A stretch of 32,550 nt of DNA, from NCBI GenBank assembly GCA_038750655.1, contig JBCDGZ010000093.1, positions 1 through 32,550 of the forward strand, written 5' to 3'. Of this stretch, positions 15,101 through 21,798 are shown piece by piece. The notes beneath the pieces were generated by a model. The model did no database searches. It saw only the letters and a program-made list of their open reading frames with translations, and had not been told where the DNA came from. Source of the DNA: JBCDGZ01 sp038750655 (GTDB lineage Bacteria; Bacteroidota; Bacteroidia; Chitinophagales; Saprospiraceae). Position 1 is the stretch's first letter, and every line of letters begins with the position of its first letter. The position numbers and the translations under genes were made by a program.

Positions 15101-16942
15101 ATCTGCACCAGAAGCGCTAAGGTCGACACTCGCTCCGCTTTCGATTGATGTATCTGCGCTAACGCTCAATGAAGGACTAGGATTCACTGTAACCAGGACG
15201 GTATCCTTGGTCGTACAGCCGCTGGTTTCCGTTCCAGTAACAATATATTCTGTAGTACTGCTTGGTGTAACATCGACAGAAGCGCCGCTGAGCCCGCCGG
15301 GCTCCCAGCTGTAGGCGTTGGAGCCATTGGCCGTTAGTGTCGTCGTTTGCCCCCCGCAGATGGTAACATCCGCCGAGGCGGCTACTTCGGCTACGGTGAC
15401 GGTAACTTGCGCATCGTTGGTGCAGCCGCCGGCAGTCAAGGTACCGGTGACAGTGTAGGTCGTCGTGGTATTTGGATTAACGGTGATGGAGGAGCCGGTG
15501 AGGCTACCGGGCATCCAGGTATAGGTGTCGGCTCCACTGGCGGTCAAGGTCAGGCTGTTGCCGATGCAGATGGCGGTATCGCTAGTGACGCTGACGGATG
15601 GAACAGTGTTTACATTTACCGTAACCGGAATTCTGCTGCCAGTACCGCAGGTTGCTGCTTTGGTATAGGTGATAATCAATTGGCCGTGGCTAGAGCGATG
15701 GCCTTGGGTGTGCACTACACTGTTGCAGAGACTAGGGTCGGTATAGCTACTTCCGCCACCACCGCCGGTGTTGGCCGATCCGCCGCCGCCGCCGTACCAG
15801 CCGCCACCTCCGGCCCCGCCGTAGTGACCGCCATCGCTGGGGCTACCATTTCCTCCAATACCAAAGCTGCCATTCCCTCCGCAGTAGGAAGAGCCGAAGC
15901 GACACCCCCGGGCACCCCCGGCTGTTTGCGAGCCTCCTCGGCCGCGGCGGGATGCACCATAGCCATTACAGCCTCCTCCGGTTTCGCCAACCAGGCCACC
16001 GCCTCGCGCTGCGGAAAAGCTACCGGAAGAGCAGTTAGAGCCTCCCGAGCCACCGCCGCCACCGGCTACGATGATGCGATCGTTTAAGGTCGTTCCATTG
16101 ATGCGGATGTCTGTAGCACCACCACCAGCACCGACGTTGTATCGGGAGGTGTTTCCTCCGCCATTCCAGCCGCCAGTACGGCCACCAGAGTAAGGACTAC
16201 CGTAGCTTTGGCCGGCTCCACCCACATAGATGTTGAGGACCTGGCCGGGCGTTACACTCAGTGTAGCCTCCACGCGGCCTCCACGACCGCCGGCTTTATA
16301 ATTACCAAAACCACCCTCTCCTCCGGAAGCATCCACATCAATGTAGTACACATTGTCAGGGACGACGAAGGTTTGTGCACCTCCGGTGTAATTGAAGGTT
16401 TCGGTGAATACTTGGGCCTCGGATTGGGCGTAGTAGATGCTTGTATCGGAGGGCGTGACTACGTAGGCTTCGCCGCTGTCGGTGATGCTGAGCAGGTTAC
16501 CGCCGGTTGGGGCATCGTACCAGAAGACGGCTTGATGGTTAGCGGCATCGACGGAGGCGGTTAGCGAGCTGCTGCTGCCAGCGCACAGTTCGGCTGGGGC
16601 CGCCGTGACATTGGCAGGCTGAGCCGGGGAGGGGAGAAGGCTGACGATGATGCTGACCTTTTTGCGATCGCTGGTGCCAGCTCCGGTGGTTTGTTCGACG
16701 TAGTAGTCGGTGTTGCTGCTTAATGTGGGGGAGGTGAAGGTGGCGGTATTTGCAATTGCCGTGCCTCCACTAGCTATAGTATACCAGGCGAAAGTGGCCC
16801 CTGTTTCGCCGGAGGCGGTGAGGGCTGTTGTCGATCCGGTACAGATGGAAAATTCCCCACTCACGTCGGGAGGGTCCTGTGCCCCCATCAGGGTACTAAT
16901 GCTGACCAATAGACAGATTAGAAAAAGTTTAATTGGTTTCAT
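9119..16942 (-). CDS. Giant T9SS-secreted protein with four ALK-type glycine-rich domains and Ig-like repeats
   Basis: A 2607-residue protein. Residues 1-22 are a signal peptide. Then follow repeat units, each with two Ig-like modules ('ICxGxxxxLTA...FAWYDAPTGGNLL'), a glycine-rich domain of about 245 residues and, in units 1-3, three more Ig-like modules ('LTASGADTYTWMPGNLTG'). The glycine-rich domains lie at about 182-427, 820-1065, 1458-1703 and 2095-2330 and resemble the ALK/LTK Gly-rich family, with 'SVTPGQxLNIYVGGQG', 'GGGATDIRI', 'LNDRIVVAGGGGGSGG' and conserved Cys. After a HYR-like module (about 2335-2415) come a 'LPVELLEFTA' module that often precedes the sorting domain, and the T9SS domain itself (about 2530-2607, 'LFPNPTATGQFTVSI'). 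The Ig-like modules match the type seen beside CHU_C/T9SS domains. It is probably a surface adhesin or matrix protein. The frame is unbroken over 7.8 kb. Confidence 0.88.
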   Translation of the reverse strand: MKPIKLFLICLLVSISTLMGAQDPPDVSGEFSICTGSTTALTASGETGATFAWYTIASGGTAIANTATFTSPTLSSNTDYYVEQTTGAGTSDRKKVSIIVSLLPSPAQPANVTAAPAELCAGSSSSLTASVDAANHQAVFWYDAPTGGNLLSITDSGEAYVVTPSDTSIYYAQSEAQVFTETFNYTGGAQTFVVPDNVYYIDVDASGGEGGFGNYKAGGRGGRVEATLSVTPGQVLNIYVGGAGQSYGSPYSGGRTGGWNGGGNTSRYNVGAGGGATDIRINGTTLNDRIIVAGGGGGSGGSNCSSGSFSAARGGGLVGETGGGCNGYGASRRGRGGSQTAGGARGCRFGSSYCGGNGSFGIGGNGSPSDGGHYGGAGGGGWYGGGGGSANTGGGGGSSYTDPSLCNSVVHTQGHRSSHGQLIITYTKAATCGTGSRIPVTVNVNTVPSVSVTSDTAICIGNSLTLTASGADTYTWMPGSLTGSSITVNPNTTTTYTVTGTLTAGGCTNDAQVTVTVAEVAASADVTICGGQTTTLTANGSNAYSWEPGGLSGASVDVTPSSTTEYIVTGTETSGCTTKDTVLVTVNPSPSLSVSADTSIESGASVDLSASGADTYSWSPGGATTTTISVSPTVNTMYTVTGTTTTNGCSSSADIDITVIDPMVLTGDNRICEGETASLSVTGGAGASFAWYDAPTGGNLLSSAATYTTPVLNTTTDVYVEQSVGSYTSSRSSFTITVNKLPNPLTPTNLAATPAELCIGGSTDLTADVDKAGAQKVYWYDAETGGTLLAIKDSGEIFTVSPSDTTTYYAQSEIEEITQTFNYTGNVQTFVVPAGVTSIDVDAYGGRGGWGNYKAGGNGGRVQTTLSVTPGQTLNIYVGGQGQSYGSPYSGGRAGGWNGGGNSYRYSAGAGGGATDIRIGGTTLNDRIVVAGGGGGSGGSNCSSGSFTGAQGGGLTGAIGGGCNGNSASRRGRGGSQTGGGARGCRFGSSYCGGNGSFGVGGVGAPSDGGRYGGAGGGGWYGGGGGSADNDGGGGSSYTHPTLCSSVVHTQGVQNGNGALIITYTTAESCGSDTRTAITVNVNQVPTVTVSNDTAICAGNTVTLTASGADTYLWMPGNLTGNSITVTPNATTTYTVTGTLSAGACSSDAQVTVTLSQVINSGDVAICEGTSTTLTASGSNTYSWEPGGLSGGSVTVSPTTTTEYIVTGTEVNGCSTKDTLIVTVHPNPSLTISSDTTIEAGSSININATGADSYSWSPGGETTASISVSPTAHTSYTVTGTTTATGCSSNATMTVSVIDPLVITGDARICAGETAALTATPSSGASIAWYDAETGGNLLASSNNYTTPVLSTNTIYYVEQSLGAYTSDRTAFTIFVTAIPSPSSPTNVAADPPAVCQGESTDLSASVDKANAQKVFWYDAPTGGNLLSVSDSGAAFTVTPTDTTTYYAQSEVEESTQTFNYTGNVQTFIVPAGVTSIEVDAYGGRGGWGNYKAGGNGGRVQTTLSVTPGETLSIYVGGQGQSYGSPYSGGRAGGWNGGGNSYRYSAGAGGGATDIRIGGTTLNDRVVVAGGGGGSGGSNCSSGSFTGGRGGGLTGETGGGCNGNSASRRGRGGTQTGGGARGCRFGSSYCGGNGGFGSGGVGAPSDGGRYGGGGGGGWYGGGGGSADNDGGGGSSYTDPVRCASVTHTQGVQNGNGQLTIRYTIAASCGTDTRVPVTVNVDQPVTVSTMENIQACPGETLTLTASGAAQYQWLPDNLTGASVQVNPMSNTTYTLVGSTASGACTDTVLVNVTLSNPSISLNANTNSICPGDSATLTASGADTYTWMPGNLSGSSITVHPMDTTMYKVTALDANGCTIIDSIRIDVVPSFSLSSTPDTTILENTKAILVASGADSIIWMPGNINNDSIEFLASNAITYYITGYDTSTGCLARDTVNVSIDNMPEVTGTTIILKGASTTLFAEAPSRMTTYAWYDAPTGGNLLSTTNSYTTPPLNDNAIYFVEMDNGGGASLRKCVKVNVIDAESVTANIDQDSICPSGSVNITGGLDNPGRIEWYDAPTGGNLVGSAERDEALAVNPPATMTYYAQGETEEISDTFDFTGNLQTFTVPEGVTSICIDAQGAAGGDAISTTGGQGGRVKASINVTPGEVLNLYIGGQGMSYVSSENTPRLGGWNGGGDATIATASGGGGATDIRIGGTSLLDRIVVVGGGGGAKSDACAATPAGDGGEYTGDDGGACGGTAGAGATQSAGGAGGCNGPTCGTAGSLGQGGSGANSSTATGGGGGGGGWYGGGGGHDLGNGGGGSSYTHLDRTANVVHTKGGSSSDGRIILTYSLNNTGITRAAVSVDVGDYENPEPTFAQLDTIEAENSVTLIAPTANDNCAGVITATTVDPMTYNSPGTYTVNWNYNDGSGNMIAQQQVVIVQAVLPVELLEFTALKEQEMSLLNWTTASELNTKGFRIQRSSDAFSWKDLDFVDAVGNSNDLRHYQYIDKHPLTGNNYYRLMMLDFDNTFDYSGIAQVEFNFTADGIELFPNPTATGQFTVSITDQQFNGEEAILVVYDRLGRKVIEQPFEQRREELSTNALPAGTYTVRVSSGMLHWQARVIVIRD
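9953..10663 (-). repeat. Glycine-rich domain, copy 4 (divergent)
   Basis: Encodes residues of about 2095-2330. It keeps the core 'GGGATDIRIGG', 'LLDRIVVVGGGGG' and 'GGGGWYGGGGG' phrases but has a different central part. Its distance from copy 3 is 628 codons rather than 638, so it is an older or edited copy. Confidence 0.85.
11132..13045 (-). repeat. 638-codon repeat unit 3 of the giant protein
   Basis: Encodes residues of about 1300-1937. Landmarks fall exactly 1914 bp from unit 2: the Ig-module Cys codon is at 13013-13015 and the Gly-domain Tyr codon at 11915-11917. Its glycine-rich domain (11834-12571) is very close to that of unit 2, while the Ig-like modules after it are clearly diverged. 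Confidence 0.85.
13046..14959 (-). repeat. 638-codon repeat unit 2 of the giant protein
   Basis: Encodes residues of about 662-1299. Landmarks: Ig-module Cys codon at 14927-14929, Gly-domain Tyr codon at 13829-13831, glycine-rich domain at 13748-14485. The offset to units 1 and 3 is 1914 bp at both landmarks. Confidence 0.85.
14960..16873 (-). repeat. 638-codon repeat unit 1 of the giant protein
   Basis: Encodes residues of about 24-661, directly after the signal peptide. Landmarks: Cys34 in the first Ig-like module and the Gly-domain Tyr400 codon at 15743-15745. The glycine-rich domain is at 15662-16399. It has more substitutions relative to units 2 and 3 than those have between themselves. 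Confidence 0.85.
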
Positions 16943-17464
16943 ACTTGTGTAGTCAGTTTAAGTTATCAAAATCGCACACCTTTTCGAGGGACAAAAGGTG
17001 TTATCAAAAGCCTTAGTTTAGGGCAAAAAATGCCCGGGCACCAGAGGTCTGCTCTAGTGCAAAAGATTATTACGGAGTTAAAAACCTGTAGGTATTAAGA
17101 CAAATTAAACTTACCGGCCAAGCGCCCATACTGCTGGCGGTAGTGATGTTCGTGTTGCGATGTGCTATTGGTTGGTCTGTATGAGGTTATGCTGAAGTCG
17201 TGAAAATAAAAGCCGTATTATTCGGGGGGCGAATATTGGGCCTGTCAGGAGTATGGCAAAGATTATTCCAGCTCTTTTGTGGGCGATTTAGGCTTGTGGG
17301 ACTATGTTGCAAAGTGTTGGAATTATGTCGCAACGGTTGTGATAAATGGGTGAATTTGGGCTGTCTGGGCCGAAAAAAGAAGATTTTAATTTTTTCATCT
17401 CACATGGACTTCACCTGCTCAGAAGGCCTTGACATTGCGCCAAAGCCTCCTGACGGGATGTTCG
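16943..17464. other. Intergenic region upstream of the giant gene and downstream of the four-gene operon
   Basis: About 520 bp. The part next to the giant gene holds several hairpins: a perfect 8-bp stem at 16977-17000, a short GGGCA/TGCCC stem at 17021-17035, and weaker structures to about 17060. No exact TAnnTTTG box faces the giant gene. A 93-codon plus-strand frame (17200-17481) looks like chance. A stem of about 9 bp with wobble pairs lies at about 17417-17453, but it has no T-tract, so I do not call a terminator for the operon. Confidence 0.55.
16962..17009. promoter_or_regulatory. Hairpin bracketed by direct repeats upstream of the giant gene
   Basis: A perfect 8-bp inverted repeat (CACCTTTT and AAAAGGTG, loop of 8, 16977-17000) is flanked by two identical 10-bp direct repeats, GTTATCAAAA, at 16962-16971 and 17000-17009. 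The block lies 20-67 bp upstream of the ATG at 16942. It may be a leader hairpin or a binding site; neither is proven. Confidence 0.4.
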
Positions 17465-20023
17465 CTAGATGGGGTCGGTAATGTTGGTTTGTTGCAATAG
17501 GAGCTGTACAAATAGGCCGACGAAGAGGGCGAGTACAGAGTTGAAATACAGCAGTAGGGGGTACATTTCGTATTTGGTATCGGAAGAGAGTATGGAAAAC
17601 TGAAAAACATAGTAAGAAGGGGAAGACTGGGTAAGGGGATTTTTTTGAATCAGGTGGTTGAGGATGCTATCATTTTCCTTTTCGGTCAATGGGCTCATAG
17701 GAAAGACCTTCTTCTTCTCTTTGATCTGTGGGGCGTCTGAAGCATCAGCGAACAACGTAGTGCTGCTGTTTTCAATAAAATGCTGAAAACATTGGTCTTC
17801 ATTTTCCACCTGTGATTGCAGTTGGATCAAGCCTTCTGAAATGGCGGTAATGCTGTCGTTGAGGTGGGTGATTTCTTCCAGTACCCTTTCTTGAATACTA
17901 AATACGAGCTTGGGCTCCACCTTGGCGATTTTTCCCTGCGGTTGGTCAGGGGCCGTTGCTGTTTTCAAATCTTTATAAATAGAATCTGTCCAGAAGAGCG
18001 GATTTTTTGATGTGATGGCGTAAATATGCTTCAGGTACTCCTGGTCCGTTTCTGGAGACCGATGGTAGTTGTGATAGCCTACTACGATGTCATTCAATCG
18101 GCTGAGGTCATTGAGCCTACCTTGCAATTGCAAGTTTTTCTTTTTGAGCCAATCGACCTCTGCGAGATAATATTTTTGCTTGATTTCTGGGATGCGTTTG
18201 ATCATTTTTTTACCTTCAAAATGCATCAGTGTAACGCCTATGAAGCTGGATACCGAGAAGCCGAGGAACAAGATTACCAACCCTCTGGTAATAATCGTTC
18301 GGTGCCGGATGTCGGGTGCTTCTCTGAGGACTTCGTTGCAAACGAAGTAAAGGGAAAGCAAAAAGGTAAAGATGGCGAACAGGCCTACGGACTTGGGATC
18401 GATGTCGTAATTGAGCTTCCAGAGGTCATCGGAGGTGGCGAAGATGACCCAGCCGGAGATGATACCCAGTTGCATGCGAGGTAGCGAAGCAGAAATTACG
18501 GAGGGTAGTAGGTATCGAGGGCTGGCCAATTTTTTCACCCAAAAAAAAGGAAGTGTCGCCACCGCTACGATCACCCCAATACCGAAAATAAGAATAGGCG
18601 CAAAGACCACGAATCCTCCCAGCAGGGCAAAGCTGAGCATAGCGTGTGAACCGTAGAACAGGAAGGGGCTCAATTCTTGATCAAACGCAAACCAATTGGG
18701 GCAGCCTAAAAGCAGCAGGAGTGGCCCCAATAGGAACAGCCCTGTGATCAGTAGCCTTCGGTAGCGAGGGGACAGCCTTCGCAGAACAATCCACCGCTTG
18801 AGCAGCAAATTGAGGGCAAAGGGGTGATAGATGTCGTACCTTTTGATCCAATAGGTAACGATTTCCTTTTTCTGCTTCTGGCACTGCTGAAAGAATCGCG
18901 AGAATACATCCTTCCGATTTTTCTCTTCTTTGGCAGCGCCTTGAAAGTAGTAGGCCCACTTTTTTTTACCCCATTCTATAGCTCGGGAGACTATATTTTT
19001 GTGGCTTGTTCGTTTTTTGAAGAAAAACTTGATATAGGTTTTCCATTCTTTCCCCACCGGGCCATTTACATTTTGTGCATTGGCCAGCTCCATTTCTTTT
19101 TCGGAGTTGTGGAACCAGGGATTGCGTGAAGCGAAAAGCGAAATATTTTGTGGATCGAGGATTTTTTCTATCCAAAAACTCTCTGCCTCGGCTAATTGGA
19201 GGATGCTGTTCTTATGGACTTCGCTGCCTACAAAGTTTTTCAGCTCCCGCCGTCTTTCTTCAAGTTCGGCTAAGTAACTTTTGGGCAGTTGGTTGGCGTT
19301 TGCTGAGTTTGCTTTGAGGGTCTGCTCAATGTCTTTGAGTTCCTGGTTGGTTTCCTTAATTAGATGATGATATTTTACTAAAGAGTAGTAGAAATTACAT
19401 TTGGCATAGATGCCTGAGATGACGGGATTTTGCAGAAATACTTTTTTGATACGCTGGTAATGGACAAAATCTTTGAAGACCCTGGAGTGGAAAAAGTCCA
19501 GTAGAAAGTCCAGGAAGAGATGGTATTGTTTGAGCGGCTCGAACTTATGGCTAAACTGTGCAATATTGAAAAGGCCCGCTTCTGCATTGGTTTTGATGAC
19601 TTTTTTGGCTTCCTCAGTCGTCACATCGTAGAAGCTCAAATGCGGATTGGGGGTGTTGGTACATTTTTGGTAAAGTGGAATCAATTCATAGCAGAGATCT
19701 TCTGCGACCCAGTCGGCCTGCCCCTGCGCATTCAGGAGCTGATTCAGGTCGAGGTGAAAGAGTTCATAGATGGCCACTTTTTCCGGCAGTGCTCCGGGCG
19801 GGTCTGTTACTGCCGCTGCTTGCTGTATGCCGTTGGATACCTTGTCTCCCAGTCCTAGTAGTCCGTGATAGGCGAAAGTCACTCGCTCCTTAGTCAGGGT
19901 AACGAAGAGGGGATACTCTGGATAGGCAAAATCATCGTTCGCCTTTTCGACCTTAACCAGTTTGTAGCGAAAAACCGCAGAACGCTGCTCCTTATTTCGG
20001 ATGAAAAATTTACCTTCAGCCAT
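17465..20023 (-). CDS. Multi-pass membrane protein, last gene of the four-gene operon
   Basis: An 852-residue protein of a family I do not recognise. Residues 1-415 are soluble, with a beta-rich start (about 5-95) and a long helical, charged part (about 130-400) that includes a likely coiled coil at 219-265. A membrane block follows: hydrophobic stretches at about 424-444, 463-497 (probably two helices), 516-530, 546-563 and 579-600. A soluble, coiled-coil-like segment (about 605-745) precedes a final transmembrane helix at about 821-843. There is no signal peptide, so the large N-terminal part is probably cytosolic. The ATG overlaps the upstream TAA by one base (TAATG), which points to coupled translation with the receiver-like protein. 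I infer that it is the membrane output of the operon, either a channel-like effector or a transducer. No enzyme motif is visible. Confidence 0.75.
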   Translation of the reverse strand: MAEGKFFIRNKEQRSAVFRYKLVKVEKANDDFAYPEYPLFVTLTKERVTFAYHGLLGLGDKVSNGIQQAAAVTDPPGALPEKVAIYELFHLDLNQLLNAQGQADWVAEDLCYELIPLYQKCTNTPNPHLSFYDVTTEEAKKVIKTNAEAGLFNIAQFSHKFEPLKQYHLFLDFLLDFFHSRVFKDFVHYQRIKKVFLQNPVISGIYAKCNFYYSLVKYHHLIKETNQELKDIEQTLKANSANANQLPKSYLAELEERRRELKNFVGSEVHKNSILQLAEAESFWIEKILDPQNISLFASRNPWFHNSEKEMELANAQNVNGPVGKEWKTYIKFFFKKRTSHKNIVSRAIEWGKKKWAYYFQGAAKEEKNRKDVFSRFFQQCQKQKKEIVTYWIKRYDIYHPFALNLLLKRWIVLRRLSPRYRRLLITGLFLLGPLLLLLGCPNWFAFDQELSPFLFYGSHAMLSFALLGGFVVFAPILIFGIGVIVAVATLPFFWVKKLASPRYLLPSVISASLPRMQLGIISGWVIFATSDDLWKLNYDIDPKSVGLFAIFTFLLSLYFVCNEVLREAPDIRHRTIITRGLVILFLGFSVSSFIGVTLMHFEGKKMIKRIPEIKQKYYLAEVDWLKKKNLQLQGRLNDLSRLNDIVVGYHNYHRSPETDQEYLKHIYAITSKNPLFWTDSIYKDLKTATAPDQPQGKIAKVEPKLVFSIQERVLEEITHLNDSITAISEGLIQLQSQVENEDQCFQHFIENSSTTLFADASDAPQIKEKKKVFPMSPLTEKENDSILNHLIQKNPLTQSSPSYYVFQFSILSSDTKYEMYPLLLYFNSVLALFVGLFVQLLLQQTNITDPI

Positions 20024-21792
20024 TACTCGAATCGTTGTTTTAGAACCGTACGTTTAATTTGTTCCAGCTTTAATTTGAAGAGTTGCCGCTTCCACTGTCT
20101 TTTTTCTTTTTCTTCGGCGGCTTCCTCTGTTCTTTCCTCTTCAGGCTGCTCCAAGAAGGCCAGCAGCAACTCTATTTTTTCTAGGATATGCTCGATGCGG
20201 TGGCGGGAGAAAAAGCGAAGCAAACTGATGATCGCCTCAAAATGATCCCAGGTATTCATCGTAAATCCAAAGAAATAATTATCGATTACTGAGGCAGCGA
20301 AGGGGCTGGCCTCCTTGTACTTAGCCAAGTACTTAAAGCGTGCGCCCAACTCAATGATATTGGCAAACTGATCGATGGCATTGGCCGTCAATTGTTCTCT
20401 GGAGATTTTATTCTCGGAAACAATCTTTTCTGTATAGTACAGCAGCTGAGAAGTGGCAATCTCCTCACCAGGGCCTTCGCGCATGTCAAAGCGCACCAGG
20501 CCTTCCAGCTGCTGCTTCATTACCCGAAATAAGTTGAAACGAAACAAGCCGGGCGTACTAATGGGATCCGCACTAGAGTAGAGGTGCCAAAACCAATAGT
20601 TATGCGACAGGCCCAGGTCAATCATCTTATCACTGAATACATTGGAGTAAACAGAGATGGGCATGATGTGCAACTTTTTTAGTGGCCCCAAATAGCGCAT
20701 GGGTTGCTTGCGTGCATTGGCCAATTCCTTGAGCTCCTTTTTCACTTCCTCCAGTAGATAATAGCCATATTTCCTAGGTTCCTCATCATCTTCAAATAGA
20801 TAATCGAGGAGGATAATATCCGCTTGCTCCGGAGGGCTTTGATAGGGGTTGTTTTGATTGGCGTATTTTAAAAGTCGATCGATGCTGGGCTGGAGTTTAT
20901 CGCATTTTTCAAAAGTGACATTTTCAATAAGAGCGGACTCGTCATCCGGGGCAGAATAGTAATGGCAGACTAGCTTTTTGATGATGTCTGTTTTATTGAG
21001 TTCCTCTGACGAATCAGTCGAAGCGTTCAATCGCTTCAACGCTCGATCGCTGTAATCATCAATTACCCATACCCTCCAATTAAGCGTCCGTAATTGCTTT
21101 TGGATATTATTGGCCCAATCAGCAAGTTTACTTTCGGAATGAAAACGAAAGGGGGTCACCTGCTTGTGTCCACCAGAGGAATTATTGCTGATGGCTTTGA
21201 TACAAGAATCTTGGAGGAGTCGCAGTTGAAATTCAAAATACTCGTGTGTGACGATCAAATCATAGAGCCCTTGTTCTCGAAAATTGCGAATGCAGGTCAA
21301 CTTATCTTCGAAACGCTGTACAAAAGATTTAGCGGCTTGCCCTTTATCTGAACCGCCATTTTTGATGGGCAGGATAGGAAGATAATGTAGCCAAATGCTG
21401 CTGTCCAAAAAGCGAAAGTGTGGACTGAGGTTGAGCCTCCTGAATACCGATGGAATAACCTCGTCTTGATAAAGGCCGCTAGTGAAATGCATAACGTCCA
21501 TCAGACTGATAAACAGTAAGGGCTTAGGGGGATGGCCTTGCTGGAAATAATAATTGTGGTAGCTTTCGAAAAATGGCAGGAGCGCCTTTTTACTTTTGCT
21601 CAACTCCTCGGTTTGAAGAAGCACACAGATTAACTGCACTTCTCGATTCATTATGTCATCAACAATAATTATATCCCGCCCTTCCATCTTTGCTTTTAGC
21701 TGTTCGATGAGCACCGGTAGTGGGCGAGTACTGGGCACATTGTCTTGTGCGGCCCAGCGATATTGAATATTGGTAAAGGTAAGTTTTAGCAT
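20023..21792 (-). CDS. Receiver-like (degenerate response-regulator) protein, third gene of the operon
   Basis: A 589-residue protein. The best match is a receiver-like core at about 238-400. Strand 1 'WRVWVIDDYSD' has the acidic pair Asp245/Asp246, strand 3 'ADIILLDYLF' has the candidate phospho-acceptor Asp330, and strand 4 is 'LHIMPISVYSN' with Ser380. The Lys normally found after strand 5 is not evident ('LSHNYWFWHLY' stands near there). An insertion of about 60 residues separates strands 1 and 3. The N-terminal 200 residues have a second Rossmann-like start, 'RDIIIVDDIMN' (39-49), with further strands ('PLLFISLMDV'), perhaps another degenerate receiver or a caspase/CHAT-type fold. The C-terminal 130 residues are helical and end in a very charged tail. 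The start lies 6 bp after the stop of the 271-residue gene. Receiver assignment is by motif only. Confidence 0.7.
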   Translation of the reverse strand: MLKLTFTNIQYRWAAQDNVPSTRPLPVLIEQLKAKMEGRDIIIVDDIMNREVQLICVLLQTEELSKSKKALLPFFESYHNYYFQQGHPPKPLLFISLMDVMHFTSGLYQDEVIPSVFRRLNLSPHFRFLDSSIWLHYLPILPIKNGGSDKGQAAKSFVQRFEDKLTCIRNFREQGLYDLIVTHEYFEFQLRLLQDSCIKAISNNSSGGHKQVTPFRFHSESKLADWANNIQKQLRTLNWRVWVIDDYSDRALKRLNASTDSSEELNKTDIIKKLVCHYYSAPDDESALIENVTFEKCDKLQPSIDRLLKYANQNNPYQSPPEQADIILLDYLFEDDEEPRKYGYYLLEEVKKELKELANARKQPMRYLGPLKKLHIMPISVYSNVFSDKMIDLGLSHNYWFWHLYSSADPISTPGLFRFNLFRVMKQQLEGLVRFDMREGPGEEIATSQLLYYTEKIVSENKISREQLTANAIDQFANIIELGARFKYLAKYKEASPFAASVIDNYFFGFTMNTWDHFEAIISLLRFFSRHRIEHILEKIELLLAFLEQPEEERTEEAAEEKEKRQWKRQLFKLKLEQIKRTVLKQRFE

Positions 21793-21798
21793 AGCGTT

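Noticed and set aside
9692..16564. Many Ala/Pro-rich frames antisense to, or in other frames of, the giant gene
   Set aside because: They arise from reading GC-rich Gly codons (GGN) in other frames and recur at the repeat period. They have no start context or domains.
17417..17453. Stem of about 9 bp with wobble pairs downstream of the four-gene operon, considered as terminator
   Set aside because: No T-tract follows on the minus strand.
17200..17481. 93-codon plus-strand frame before the operon end
   Set aside because: It runs into the antisense of the membrane protein gene, has an odd composition (Cys, Trp, Lys runs), and no leader or terminator supports it.
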